From IMG/VR virus record IMGVR_UViG_3300034418_007766, positions 26,725-90,724 of that record: a stretch of 64,000 bases of DNA; one strand, 5' to 3'. Of this stretch, positions 53,465 to 59,475 are shown piece by piece (position 1 is the first letter of the stretch; each line of letters starts with the position of its first letter). This DNA is from a virus. A model generated the notes under the pieces. That model saw only the letters and a program-made list of their open reading frames with translations. It did not search any database and was not told the DNA's origin. A program made the position numbers and the translations under genes.

Positions 53465-53702
53465 TACTTTCAATATCTCTTAGTAAGTCTCTATCTTCCC
53501 ATTCCACTTCACGTTTAGCATCTTTCCATGATTCATAGAACATGTAACCAAAAAGTGGCACTAGTAAAAATACAATTGGAATACCAATTTGTAATGCTAG
53601 TGTTGGTGCCATAGTGCTTAAGGTCATTACAACCATTACATAACCCATAATACCAAATGGAGGCAATACTTTGCCTAAGAATTTTTTTGTAACTCGATTC
53701 AT
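53457..53702 (-). CDS. Two-helix membrane protein (81 aa)
   Basis: An 81-residue protein with two hydrophobic segments (FGIMGYVMVVMTLSTMAPTL; ALQIGIPIVFLLVPLFGYMF) and a charged tail (ESWKDAKREVEWEDRDLL). It starts 1 nt after the next upstream stop. Possible early membrane protein; function unknown. Confidence 0.6.
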   Translation of the reverse strand: MNRVTKKFLGKVLPPFGIMGYVMVVMTLSTMAPTLALQIGIPIVFLLVPLFGYMFYESWKDAKREVEWEDRDLLRDIESNV

Positions 53703-53703
53703 A

Positions 53704-54384
53704 TTAGATCTCCTGTTTTCTGAGTTTAACGTAGTTTAAGCGTGTCATTGGTGTTTTTGAATCACGCTCGAGATCCTCCCCTTTTATACGTGCGACAATG
53801 TCATACGTATCCCCAACAGCATACATTTGTTTTACAGTAAAGCACACCAAGTCTTTACCAATAGCACCAAAGTGCAAGTATGCTGGCTCACCATAAAAGT
53901 CATTGTTTAGAGGAATGACTTTAAGGATTTCTACCTCACTAGGTTCAATACGATCTCCAACAAGATGTTTACTTTCTGCAAACTCTGTTTTGATACGTTG
54001 TTTATAAACCTTTTCGGCTACCTGGCGTTCAATGAATGCAGGTAGATACGCAACTAATCCTACTCGCCCAATTGGCATTTCGCTGCTACTGTAGGCAGCA
54101 AATAAATCTGCCTCAAAGTCGGGCAAGTTGCCCATTGCAAGCATTGTGTAACGGCGCATGTGTTTATCGCCTGCTACCTTTGCTGCACGATCTGCATCAG
54201 TTACTTTAAGTGGAACAAAGTCTTCTGGTTTCCAATCACTGTGTGCAGTGAAAGTAATCATTTCTTTGTTGCTAAAAGTTGTTGGCTGTCCTTCGCTGTA
54301 TCGACGAGTTTGCTTGATATAGCCTTTGTTGATGCGATATGCTGCATAAGCCAATTCGATCAAGTGTTGTGTAGGATAAGTAGT
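53704..54384 (-). CDS. Unknown phage protein (226 aa), early
   Basis: A 226-residue protein read from ATG at 54384. A longer frame to 54480 exists, but a sigma70-type promoter with start near 54427 lies inside that extension, so the shorter start is preferred. The sequence has LIELAYAAYRINKGYIKQTR and a C-terminal beta-rich part (YAVGDTYDIVARIKGEDLER) that might be an OB-like fold. No clear family. It lies with the nuclease-like and zincin genes in an early operon. Confidence 0.6.
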   Translation of the reverse strand, partial: TTYPTQHLIELAYAAYRINKGYIKQTRRYSEGQPTTFSNKEMITFTAHSDWKPEDFVPLKVTDADRAAKVAGDKHMRRYTMLAMGNLPDFEADLFAAYSSSEMPIGRVGLVAYLPAFIERQVAEKVYKQRIKTEFAESKHLVGDRIEPSEVEILKVIPLNNDFYGEPAYLHFGAIGKDLVCFTVKQMYAVGDTYDIVARIKGEDLERDSKTPMTRLNYVKLRKQEI

Positions 54385-54433
54385 CATTTGCTTTATCTGT
54401 GCCTTTATCTTGCCTAACTGCGCTTTATAACTT

Positions 54434-54462
54434 ATAATAGCAGGACTATTGTCCATTGTCAA
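54434..54462 (-). promoter_or_regulatory. Sigma70-type promoter (TTGACA-N17-TATTAT)
   Basis: -35 TTGACA (54462-54457) and -10 TATTAT (54439-54434), 17 bp apart on the minus strand. It lies just after the nuclease-like gene's stop and drives the 226-residue gene. Confidence 0.65.
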
Positions 54463-55070
54463 CCAAAAAGCATTTTGCAAGCATAAACATTTTTGTCATT
54501 GCCTTGTTGCAGTGCTTCGCTCACATACTGCATGCCGTTCAAATCAAATACCTTATGGCGCCCTGTAAGCACCCCAGGACCGTTATGATGAAACTTAAAC
54601 AAAATATGCATACCGTCTTGCAAATTTTTAATCTTCTTTGTGCGTTCTGCTGGAACACTTGTGTAGAAACTACGCATAGAACCTACTTCGTCGATGTTGC
54701 TACTAATTTTACATTCTGGGTATAAAAAGTATCCGCCTAATTTTGTTCTAACATCAGGATAACCTACGCCTAAATTCTTTGCTTCAGTTCCGTCTACATC
54801 TTCAATAGCTTGACAAAGCACATCCTCTACATGATTTCCATATTCATTTATGCGTCTGTTAGGAGCATAGTAATATTCATGCTGTGGATTATCAAATGCT
54901 TCTTTAGTTATTTCATATACTCTATCAATAACTTTTTGTAGAATAGGATTAAGCGAAATATCATATGGAAGAATTTCAACATCGTAATATGCTTTTACAT
55001 AATCGTTAAGAGTAATGCTACGCTTTCCTAACCCACGTAAGAAGTCTACATTTTCTTGTGTCCAACTCAT
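54459..55070 (-). CDS. Possible PD-(D/E)XK nuclease-like protein (203 aa)
   Basis: A 203-residue protein. The stretch GVGYPDVRTKLGGYFLYPEC followed by KIS gives a PD...(x13)...E-x-K arrangement typical of restriction-nuclease folds. The flanking helices (TKEAFDNPQHEYYYAPNRR; EVGSMRSFYTSVPAERTKKI) are unrecognised. The ATG at 55070 is chosen because it overlaps the upstream zincin stop as ATGA. It is next to a zinc protease. A DNA-cleaving role is plausible but rests on this short motif. Confidence 0.55.
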   Translation of the reverse strand: MSWTQENVDFLRGLGKRSITLNDYVKAYYDVEILPYDISLNPILQKVIDRVYEITKEAFDNPQHEYYYAPNRRINEYGNHVEDVLCQAIEDVDGTEAKNLGVGYPDVRTKLGGYFLYPECKISSNIDEVGSMRSFYTSVPAERTKKIKNLQDGMHILFKFHHNGPGVLTGRHKVFDLNGMQYVSEALQQGNDKNVYACKMLFG

Positions 55071-55459
55071 ACTTGTGTCCATTTCTTATGTGCTAGTTTG
55101 TTTTGTTCAGCCCAGGTTATAAACAACCCTGTTTCTCTACCATGGGCTTCGATCTCACTAGGTTTGTCCCAATAACCAAATTCTTCTTCGTTTTTGTATT
55201 GTCCTAATTCGTATTGCTTTACATGGACCAATTCGTGTGCCAATGTTGTAAGCATATCACGTAAACGCAAACTCCGTTTGATGTCAATTTCATATTCGTG
55301 ATTGTCAATTTGCACACAGCCACCAATGCTGCGATCGTTGGTCAAACGACGAAATGAAATTTCTACATCAGGGTCAATGTTAAATTTGTTACAAACAAAC
55401 TCCGCCATGCTGTAAGCATACATTCTTTGTGCTTTTGTGCCGCCTTGAACATATATCAT
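55067..55459 (-). CDS. Zinc metallopeptidase (HExxH, SprT-like)
   Basis: A 130-residue zincin. LAHELVHVKQYELG has the HExxH zinc motif and the third ligand may be Glu or His in KPSEIEAHGRE. The N-terminal part (RMYAYSMAEFVCNKFNIDPD) is mixed. Small phage proteases of this type occur in marine phages. It may process phage or host proteins early. It overlaps neighbours by 4 nt on both sides. Confidence 0.75.
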   Translation of the reverse strand: MIYVQGGTKAQRMYAYSMAEFVCNKFNIDPDVEISFRRLTNDRSIGGCVQIDNHEYEIDIKRSLRLRDMLTTLAHELVHVKQYELGQYKNEEEFGYWDKPSEIEAHGRETGLFITWAEQNKLAHKKWTQV

Positions 55460-55743
55460 ATTTGCCTCGGTGATTTGCCAGTTAAAAAATACATTTTCTT
55501 TATAATAGTGTCAACAGCAGCTTCTGTCAAGTAGCCTTTTACAGTATCATGTTCTTCTGTGATGCCAGGCATGTTAACCATTTGGCCATTCTTGAATGGA
55601 GCAATCTCATACAAGCCTTTTTGGCCACCATAGCTGCCACTATGACTAACGATGCTCAGTTCGTAATCACCAAAATTCAACATAACCTGTGTGCCATCTA
55701 AAACTGGCATAGGTTCAAAACTTTTATATGCTAATACGGCCAT
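55456..55743 (-). CDS. Unknown phage protein (95 aa)
   Basis: A 95-residue protein read from ATG at 55743 (MAVLAYKSFEPMPVL), where AAGGAGG precedes the start by 6 nt; a longer frame to 55794 would run through the promoter. It has a beta-rich middle (LSIVSHSGSYGGQKGLYEIA) and helical end (AAVDTIIKKMYFLTGKSPRQ). No domain recognised. A sigma70-type promoter (55766-55794) drives it. Confidence 0.6.
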   Translation of the reverse strand: MAVLAYKSFEPMPVLDGTQVMLNFGDYELSIVSHSGSYGGQKGLYEIAPFKNGQMVNMPGITEEHDTVKGYLTEAAVDTIIKKMYFLTGKSPRQI

Positions 55744-55765
55744 CTTGCCCTCCTTTGTTATATAC

Positions 55766-55794
55766 TTTATAGCAAAGGCTTGGGCTTTTGTCAA
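55766..55794 (-). promoter_or_regulatory. Sigma70-type promoter (TTGACA-N17-TATAAA)
   Basis: -35 TTGACA (55794-55789) and -10 TATAAA (55771-55766) 17 bp apart on the minus strand, directly after the IF-1 gene stop. It serves the 95-residue gene and the zincin/nuclease genes. Confidence 0.7.
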
Positions 55795-55795
55795 C

Positions 55796-56014
55796 CTATA
55801 ATCGTCTGGTTATCCGGCCTTTTTCTAAATCATAAGGTGTCATTTCAATCCTTACTCTGTCGCCTGCTACTAGTCTAATCTTAAACTGGCGCATCTTTCC
55901 GCCTGTATAACATGTGACTAAATGTTCGTTGTCTAATTTGACTTTAAACATTTGATTAGGCAATACCTCTACGATATCGCCTTCAAATTCTATAATATCG
56001 TTATTTTTGGTCAT
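55796..56014 (-). CDS. infA: Translation initiation factor IF-1 homologue
   Basis: A 72-residue protein, the same length as bacterial IF-1. The OB-fold pattern is complete: [40 protein letters not shown] and [15 protein letters not shown], close to bacterial GKMRKxxIRIxxGDxVxxELTPYDLxKGRIxxR. IF-1 binds the 30S A site during initiation. It lies in an early operon behind a consensus sigma70 promoter, overlapping the AbrB-like gene by 14 nt. It could bias initiation to phage mRNA. The identity is strong; the role is inference. Confidence 0.9.
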   Translation of the reverse strand: MTKNNDIIEFEGDIVEVLPNQMFKVKLDNEHLVTCYTGGKMRQFKIRLVAGDRVRIEMTPYDLEKGRITRRL

Positions 56015-56186
56015 TCTCTACTTTTTCTAACACGATGCTTCCTTCCTCTACTTTAATTTTAAGCACATCGCCTGGTTCCCATCCCATCTGTTCTCTAATT
56101 TCAGGTGGAATATTCATTAGAACATTATCAGGATTGTCTGGATCATCCTCAAAAATGTCCTCTACTTTATACTCTTTATTTACCAT
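56001..56186 (-). CDS. AbrB/MazE-like DNA-binding protein (61 aa)
   Basis: A 61-residue protein read from ATG at 56186 ([15 protein letters not shown]). Its C-terminal 40 residues have the swapped-hairpin AbrB pattern [32 protein letters not shown]. Such proteins are common transcription regulators or antitoxin-like factors in T4-like marine phages. It sits between the 223-residue gene and IF-1 and overlaps IF-1 by 14 nt. Confidence 0.8.
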   Translation of the reverse strand: MVNKEYKVEDIFEDDPDNPDNVLMNIPPEIREQMGWEPGDVLKIKVEEGSIVLEKVENDQK

Positions 56187-56188
56187 AA

Positions 56189-56860
56189 CTAGTTTTCCCA
56201 AAAATAGCAACTTGTGCCTTTGCCGTTTGTATCGCCGCCGTTATTGTCGATGTCTTGGCCGTTATATTCAATATTTACAACTGTATCATCGCCGTTCCAA
56301 TATTCAGTTGTATAAATTTTCAACTTCTTAGGATCAAATGGACCATATGTTTCGATTAATCCATCAAAGAAGCCGCCTTTTTCGCTGTTGAAAATTTGCA
56401 TAACATATGCTGGTTCTTCAGTGTCATCTACACCCATTTCAACTTCAACTTCATTTTCGTCTGTCCATGCAGATAAACTTTCACCATCAACCACAGTTTC
56501 TACAACACTAGCACCCCATTCTTCACTGCTTACTTGTTCTACAGTGAGATAACTGCTACCAAAGTCTGCGCCATATTGATGCACAGTTAAGTTAGGTGCA
56601 TCATACCATTGTGTTCTATAATCATCTTGTGCAAGAAAATCTAAATCCTCTGTGATTTCTTCTTCAAAATCATCTGGATCCAACATATAATTGATCAAAG
56701 TTCCTTCATCATTTTCATTCAAGTCTTTCCAGTAATTGTATTGTTTTTCTGTCAATGCAAAATATCCAATCTCTCCGCCGTAACCAGAAAGTGAAATTCT
56801 ATAATATCTTGGACCTTTTAGATCCTCAACTAGTTCCTGTTTTTCTTCAGTTGTAGCCAT
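56189..56860 (-). CDS. Acidic conserved phage protein (223 aa)
   Basis: A 223-residue very acidic protein (NENDEGTLINYMLDPDDFEE; EVEVEMGVDDTEEPAYVMQI) starting MATTEEKQELVEDLKG, without recognised domain. I recall acidic proteins of this type in other marine T4-like phages. It is the first gene behind a consensus sigma70 promoter and GGAGG ribosome site, so it is expressed early with AbrB-like and IF-1. Possibly a DNA mimic, but that is speculation. Confidence 0.7.
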   Translation of the reverse strand: MATTEEKQELVEDLKGPRYYRISLSGYGGEIGYFALTEKQYNYWKDLNENDEGTLINYMLDPDDFEEEITEDLDFLAQDDYRTQWYDAPNLTVHQYGADFGSSYLTVEQVSSEEWGASVVETVVDGESLSAWTDENEVEVEMGVDDTEEPAYVMQIFNSEKGGFFDGLIETYGPFDPKKLKIYTTEYWNGDDTVVNIEYNGQDIDNNGGDTNGKGTSCYFWEN

Positions 56861-56880
56861 TTTTTCCTCCGATAATACTT

Positions 56881-56909
56881 ATTATATATCCACTTTATGT
56901 CTTTGTCAA
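56881..56909 (-). promoter_or_regulatory. Consensus sigma70 promoter (TTGACA-N17-TATAAT)
   Basis: Perfect -35 TTGACA (56909-56904) and perfect -10 TATAAT (56886-56881), 17 bp apart on the minus strand, before the 223-residue gene, AbrB-like and IF-1 genes. The strongest promoter in the window. Confidence 0.8.
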
Positions 56910-56910
56910 G

Positions 56911-56918
56911 CTAAATAT
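56911..56918 (+). promoter_or_regulatory. Late-like box CTAAATAT
   Basis: CTAAATAT on the plus strand, about 27 nt before the ATG at 56945, in the divergent gap. Same core as before phoH and the 85-residue gene. Confidence 0.45.
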
Positions 56919-56944
56919 GTTTGTAGCAGAGCGTGAGGGCGCAC

Positions 56945-57223
56945 ATGGATTTTTTAACACTAGTAGGTGATGTAGGGTTTCCAATAGCAGGAGCATTAGC
57001 AGCAGGTGGCTTTGTTTTCCTAACATTGAAGTTTATTTTAGCAGGTGTTACTGGAGGAGTAACTACTCTAAAAAACATAATCGGACAATTAGACAACAGA
57101 GTTCAAACCATGAACAACGATCTAGTTAAGATCGATGCTTTGTTGAGCTATACATTAAACATTAGACCTAACGTAGATAGGTTAGCAGCAAATGAAGGAA
57201 AAGAAGATGCCAGACGTGATTGA
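56945..57223 (+). CDS. Small membrane protein, YvrJ/holin-like family A (92 aa)
   Basis: A 92-residue protein read from ATG at 56945, 6 nt after GAGGG. One membrane helix (VGFPIAGALAAGGFVFLTL) is followed by GVTGGVTTLKNIIGQLDNRV, QTMNNDLVKIDALLSYTL. The protein at 57402 shares the same GFPI...helix...L-x-x-L-x-x-R-V-x-x-x-N-D layout, so they are paralogues. Such small proteins occur in several marine phages and could be holins, but the evidence is only topology. Confidence 0.65.
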   Translation: MDFLTLVGDVGFPIAGALAAGGFVFLTLKFILAGVTGGVTTLKNIIGQLDNRVQTMNNDLVKIDALLSYTLNIRPNVDRLAANEGKEDARRD

Positions 57224-57401
57224 TGATAAAGGTAAATTAGAAGTAAGTGTGCGGATACTAGGAAATGAACTAGTAGCACTGCGCATGGATGTAGATGATT
57301 TTAAAATGAAATGGCTTGTTATGGGTGTGATTGCTATTGTAGCACTAGGTTGGGCTGCTGGCAATTTTGGACCAGAACTCATAAACATGTTTGGAGAGTA
57401 A
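57207..57401 (+). CDS. Small membrane protein (64 aa)
   Basis: A 64-residue protein read from ATG at 57207 with GAAGGAAAAG upstream. It has an acidic N-terminus (MPDVIDDKGKLEVSVRILGN) and one membrane helix (WLVMGVIAIVALGWAAGNFG). It overlaps the first gene by 17 nt and is 0 nt from the third, so they form one unit. Unknown function. Confidence 0.6.
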   Translation: MPDVIDDKGKLEVSVRILGNELVALRMDVDDFKMKWLVMGVIAIVALGWAAGNFGPELINMFGE

Positions 57402-57749
57402 ATGGATATTGCTGCCGCAGTAAGTGAATATGGTTTTCCAATCATTGCCGCAATGGGCATGGGATATTTCATTTATTTTATTTGGAAATGGGTGACTGAA
57501 ACTATTGATCCTGTTATAGGAGAAACCATGGGCACACTAATTAAATTGGTTGATCGTGTGCGTATGTTAGACAATGACATGATCAGACTAAACCAAAAAC
57601 TATCAATGGTTTTAGAATATAGGGCAAAATTAAATCCACAGAGGCAAGACGAATTACAACGTCTAGTGGATGAATATAAATCTGCTAATAAGCAGTTTGA
57701 TAGCACAGGAGGGAAAAAAGATGTTCCAAAAGGGGATGCCGATAGCTGA
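57402..57749 (+). CDS. Small membrane protein, paralogue of the 92-residue gene (115 aa)
   Basis: A 115-residue protein with an N-terminal membrane helix (YGFPIIAAMGMGYFIYFIWK) and a charged coiled-coil-like part (TLIKLVDRVRMLDNDMIRLN, LQRLVDEYKSANKQ). It parallels the protein at 56945 in arrangement and motifs. Its start follows the preceding stop directly. The C-terminal tail GGKKDVPKGDADS is disordered. Confidence 0.65.
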   Translation: MDIAAAVSEYGFPIIAAMGMGYFIYFIWKWVTETIDPVIGETMGTLIKLVDRVRMLDNDMIRLNQKLSMVLEYRAKLNPQRQDELQRLVDEYKSANKQFDSTGGKKDVPKGDADS

Positions 57750-57882
57750 CGTATTGCCAGCTGACACAGAAATGGTAGGCACAGCCATGCCGTTGAATAC
57801 AAAAGAAAACAACGACCATATAAAAGAGTTCTTGAAGGGAAAAGAATATCTAAAAAAAGAACTATTAAAGGCATTAACATAA
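57721..57882 (+). CDS. Small soluble phage protein (53 aa)
   Basis: A 53-residue protein read from ATG at 57721, after GGAGGG about 10 nt upstream, overlapping the 115-residue gene by 29 nt. It has FQKGMPIADVLPADTEMVGT and a lysine-rich helical end (KEFLKGKEYLKKELLKALT). Its stop overlaps the Cys-rich gene start as TAATG. Unknown function. Confidence 0.65.
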   Translation: MFQKGMPIADVLPADTEMVGTAMPLNTKENNDHIKEFLKGKEYLKKELLKALT

Positions 57883-58007
57883 TGCAAGGCTCGCCCAGAA
57901 CTTGTAAGAGTTGTGGGCACAAGTGTCATTGTTACGCTCCAGACTGTAAGGATTGTATCAATGATGTATGTGTCAAATGTGATTGTAGGGACACAAAATC
58001 TAAATAA
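57882..58007 (+). CDS. Metallothionein-like Cys-rich mini-protein (41 aa)
   Basis: A 41-residue frame from ATG at 57882 to TAA at 58007, coupled to the previous gene by TAATG. Nine cysteines and two histidines occur in CKSCGHKCHCY, CKDCINDVCVKCDC (spacing C-x2-C-x3-C-x-C-x4-C-x2-C-x4-C-x2-C-x-C). This is typical of a multi-metal-binding mini-protein or a compact zinc ribbon. No family is known to me. It could bind Zn, Cd or Cu, or Fe-S clusters. Confidence 0.6.
   Translation: MQGSPRTCKSCGHKCHCYAPDCKDCINDVCVKCDCRDTKSK
58000..58007 (+). promoter_or_regulatory. Late-like box CTAAATAA
   Basis: CTAAATAA on the plus strand at the end of the Cys-rich gene, 8 nt before the ATG at 58016. Third instance of the CTAAATA core before a plus-strand gene. 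Confidence 0.4.
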
Positions 58008-58015
58008 GTATCTAC

Positions 58016-58273
58016 ATGGAGCTCTATTTAGGCAGTTGTGAATACAAGTGGACTCACAAAGATACACATATGGAACGTATGTGGGTCCAACGTGAAGTTG
58101 GCACAGATGTTTACAAAACAGTAGAAGAAAATGGTTGGGATTGGGTGCTTTATCGTAGTAACAGTCGTAGTCTTCCTGGTGACATTTATTGTAGATGTGA
58201 TATAAAGGTGTTACTGCCCGAATCAAAAGCAGCCACACATTTTATTCTCAAACATTCTGAGACAGTTAAATGA
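58016..58273 (+). CDS. Unknown phage protein (85 aa)
   Basis: An 85-residue protein, MELYLGSCEYKWTHKDTHME, with aromatic residues (GWDWVLYRSNSRSLPGDIYC) and three cysteines. No domain recognised. It overlaps the 73-residue gene by 4 nt and starts 8 nt after the Cys-rich gene's stop. Confidence 0.6.
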   Translation: MELYLGSCEYKWTHKDTHMERMWVQREVGTDVYKTVEENGWDWVLYRSNSRSLPGDIYCRCDIKVLLPESKAATHFILKHSETVK

Positions 58274-58491
58274 TTTGGATGGACTATGTTATAGAACAGG
58301 CAGGTGCTAACTTTAGAGTCAAAGGCGACTGGCCAGGAGAAGTAATGGGTAAACAACAAGACGGGTCACAAAAAGAACATTATCTTTACAAACCAGGTGA
58401 TGTGTTTATTGTAAATGAAGCTGGCTGGCTTATGAAATCAGATGAAGTCAATGCTCTTTTGTTAAAGCATGAGAGCAAGGCAAATGACTGA
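58270..58491 (+). CDS. Unknown phage protein (73 aa)
   Basis: A 73-residue protein (MIWMDYVIEQAGANFRVKGD; YKPGDVFIVNEAGWLMKSDE). It begins with ATGA overlap to the previous gene and ends 8 nt inside the DUF3307-like gene. No family is recognised; a KOW- or OB-like fold is possible from the GDVFIV segment but unproven. Confidence 0.6.
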   Translation: MIWMDYVIEQAGANFRVKGDWPGEVMGKQQDGSQKEHYLYKPGDVFIVNEAGWLMKSDEVNALLLKHESKAND

Positions 58492-58855
58492 GTTACTATT
58501 TTTCTTTGCCTTAATAATAAAACATGCCTTTGCTGATTTGTTTTTACAAACATATATTAAAAAACCACATAGCAAAATAAGATACTTTGACAACGGACAC
58601 AGACACTATGCACACCACGCTGGTGTAAACTTTGTAGTATGTTTATTTTTTGTATCACCTGCTTGGGCAGTGATCTATAGTTTGTTTGATTACATAATAC
58701 ATTGGCATGTTGATTGGGGCAAAACTGTATTTTATACAAAGTTCAATTGGAAACGTGACGAAGGTAGATTTTGGCGATTACAAGCATTAGACCAAGCACT
58801 ACATTACACTACTGCTTTCTTGATTGTGTTACACTCTCATATGTTTGTTTTATAA
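58484..58855 (+). CDS. DUF3307-like membrane protein (123 aa)
   Basis: A 123-residue protein read from ATG at 58484 with GCAAGG upstream. It has three or four hydrophobic segments and conserved-looking polar residues: KHAFADLFLQ, HRHYAHHAGVNF, DYIIHWHVDWGK and LDQALHYTTAF, matching the His/Asp/Gln pattern of DUF3307 proteins, whose function is unknown. It converges with the alpha/beta hydrolase gene and overlaps it by 47 nt. Confidence 0.7.
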   Translation: MTELLFFFALIIKHAFADLFLQTYIKKPHSKIRYFDNGHRHYAHHAGVNFVVCLFFVSPAWAVIYSLFDYIIHWHVDWGKTVFYTKFNWKRDEGRFWRLQALDQALHYTTAFLIVLHSHMFVL

Positions 58856-59471
58856 TATCGCCAACTTTATCACTTACCATGGTTTCATAATGTGTATTTG
58901 CAACATCTACATGCTTCATGTCTGTTCTGTGACGCATTGATTCAAGTGTGCAAACGCCATCGTTAGGTCCATTGTGATAAGGCACAGAACCTGTAGTGCT
59001 TACAATTTGTGTCCAAGGGATATTCAATTCAATTTCATTTGCTCTACGTATAGGATCTGCTCTGCGTCCTATATCTTTAAACAGTGGATAGCTTGGAACA
59101 ATATACTTTGCCCAGTCTGCTGTGCTGCTGCCACGGAAAGGTGTGCTTATACTTACACCTCCCAGCACTCTAACATACTGTGTAAGATGTAGTGCATACA
59201 AACCGCCCATGCTGTGTCCTATAACAAAGTGTGGGCCTTTGCCTTTGCATTTATCCGCAATCATTTCTATGTTATCTTCAAATCTATTCATGCTAGAATA
59301 GTTTACTAATATCTCATTTGAAAACTGTGTTTTTGTTTGCAGGTATTTAAAACTCAATGAAGTTTGGTTCGCACCATGTATCCAAATAACATTAATGTCA
59401 TCTGTCGTGCGTTTTTCATAGGTTCGACGCAAACCAAACCAATTATAAAAGTATTCTCTTATAGGCTGCAT
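58809..59471 (-). CDS. Alpha/beta hydrolase (lipase/esterase-like)
   Basis: A 220-residue alpha/beta hydrolase. The nucleophile elbow is IGHSMGGLYA (GxSxG, Ser in GHSMG), the oxyanion region is WIHGANQTS, and candidate Asp and His are in GPNDGVCTLES and ANTHYETMVS. No signal peptide. It could act on lipids or acyl esters; phage function unknown. It lies 4 nt after the cyclase stop and converges with the DUF3307-like gene. Confidence 0.8.
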   Translation of the reverse strand: MQPIREYFYNWFGLRRTYEKRTTDDINVIWIHGANQTSLSFKYLQTKTQFSNEILVNYSSMNRFEDNIEMIADKCKGKGPHFVIGHSMGGLYALHLTQYVRVLGGVSISTPFRGSSTADWAKYIVPSYPLFKDIGRRADPIRRANEIELNIPWTQIVSTTGSVPYHNGPNDGVCTLESMRHRTDMKHVDVANTHYETMVSDKVGDIIKQTYESVTQSRKQ

Positions 59472-59475
59472 ACAA

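Noticed and set aside
53704-54480. Longer start at 54480 for the 226-residue protein
   Set aside because: A sigma70-type promoter with ideal spacing lies within that extension, so the ATG at 54384 is more likely.
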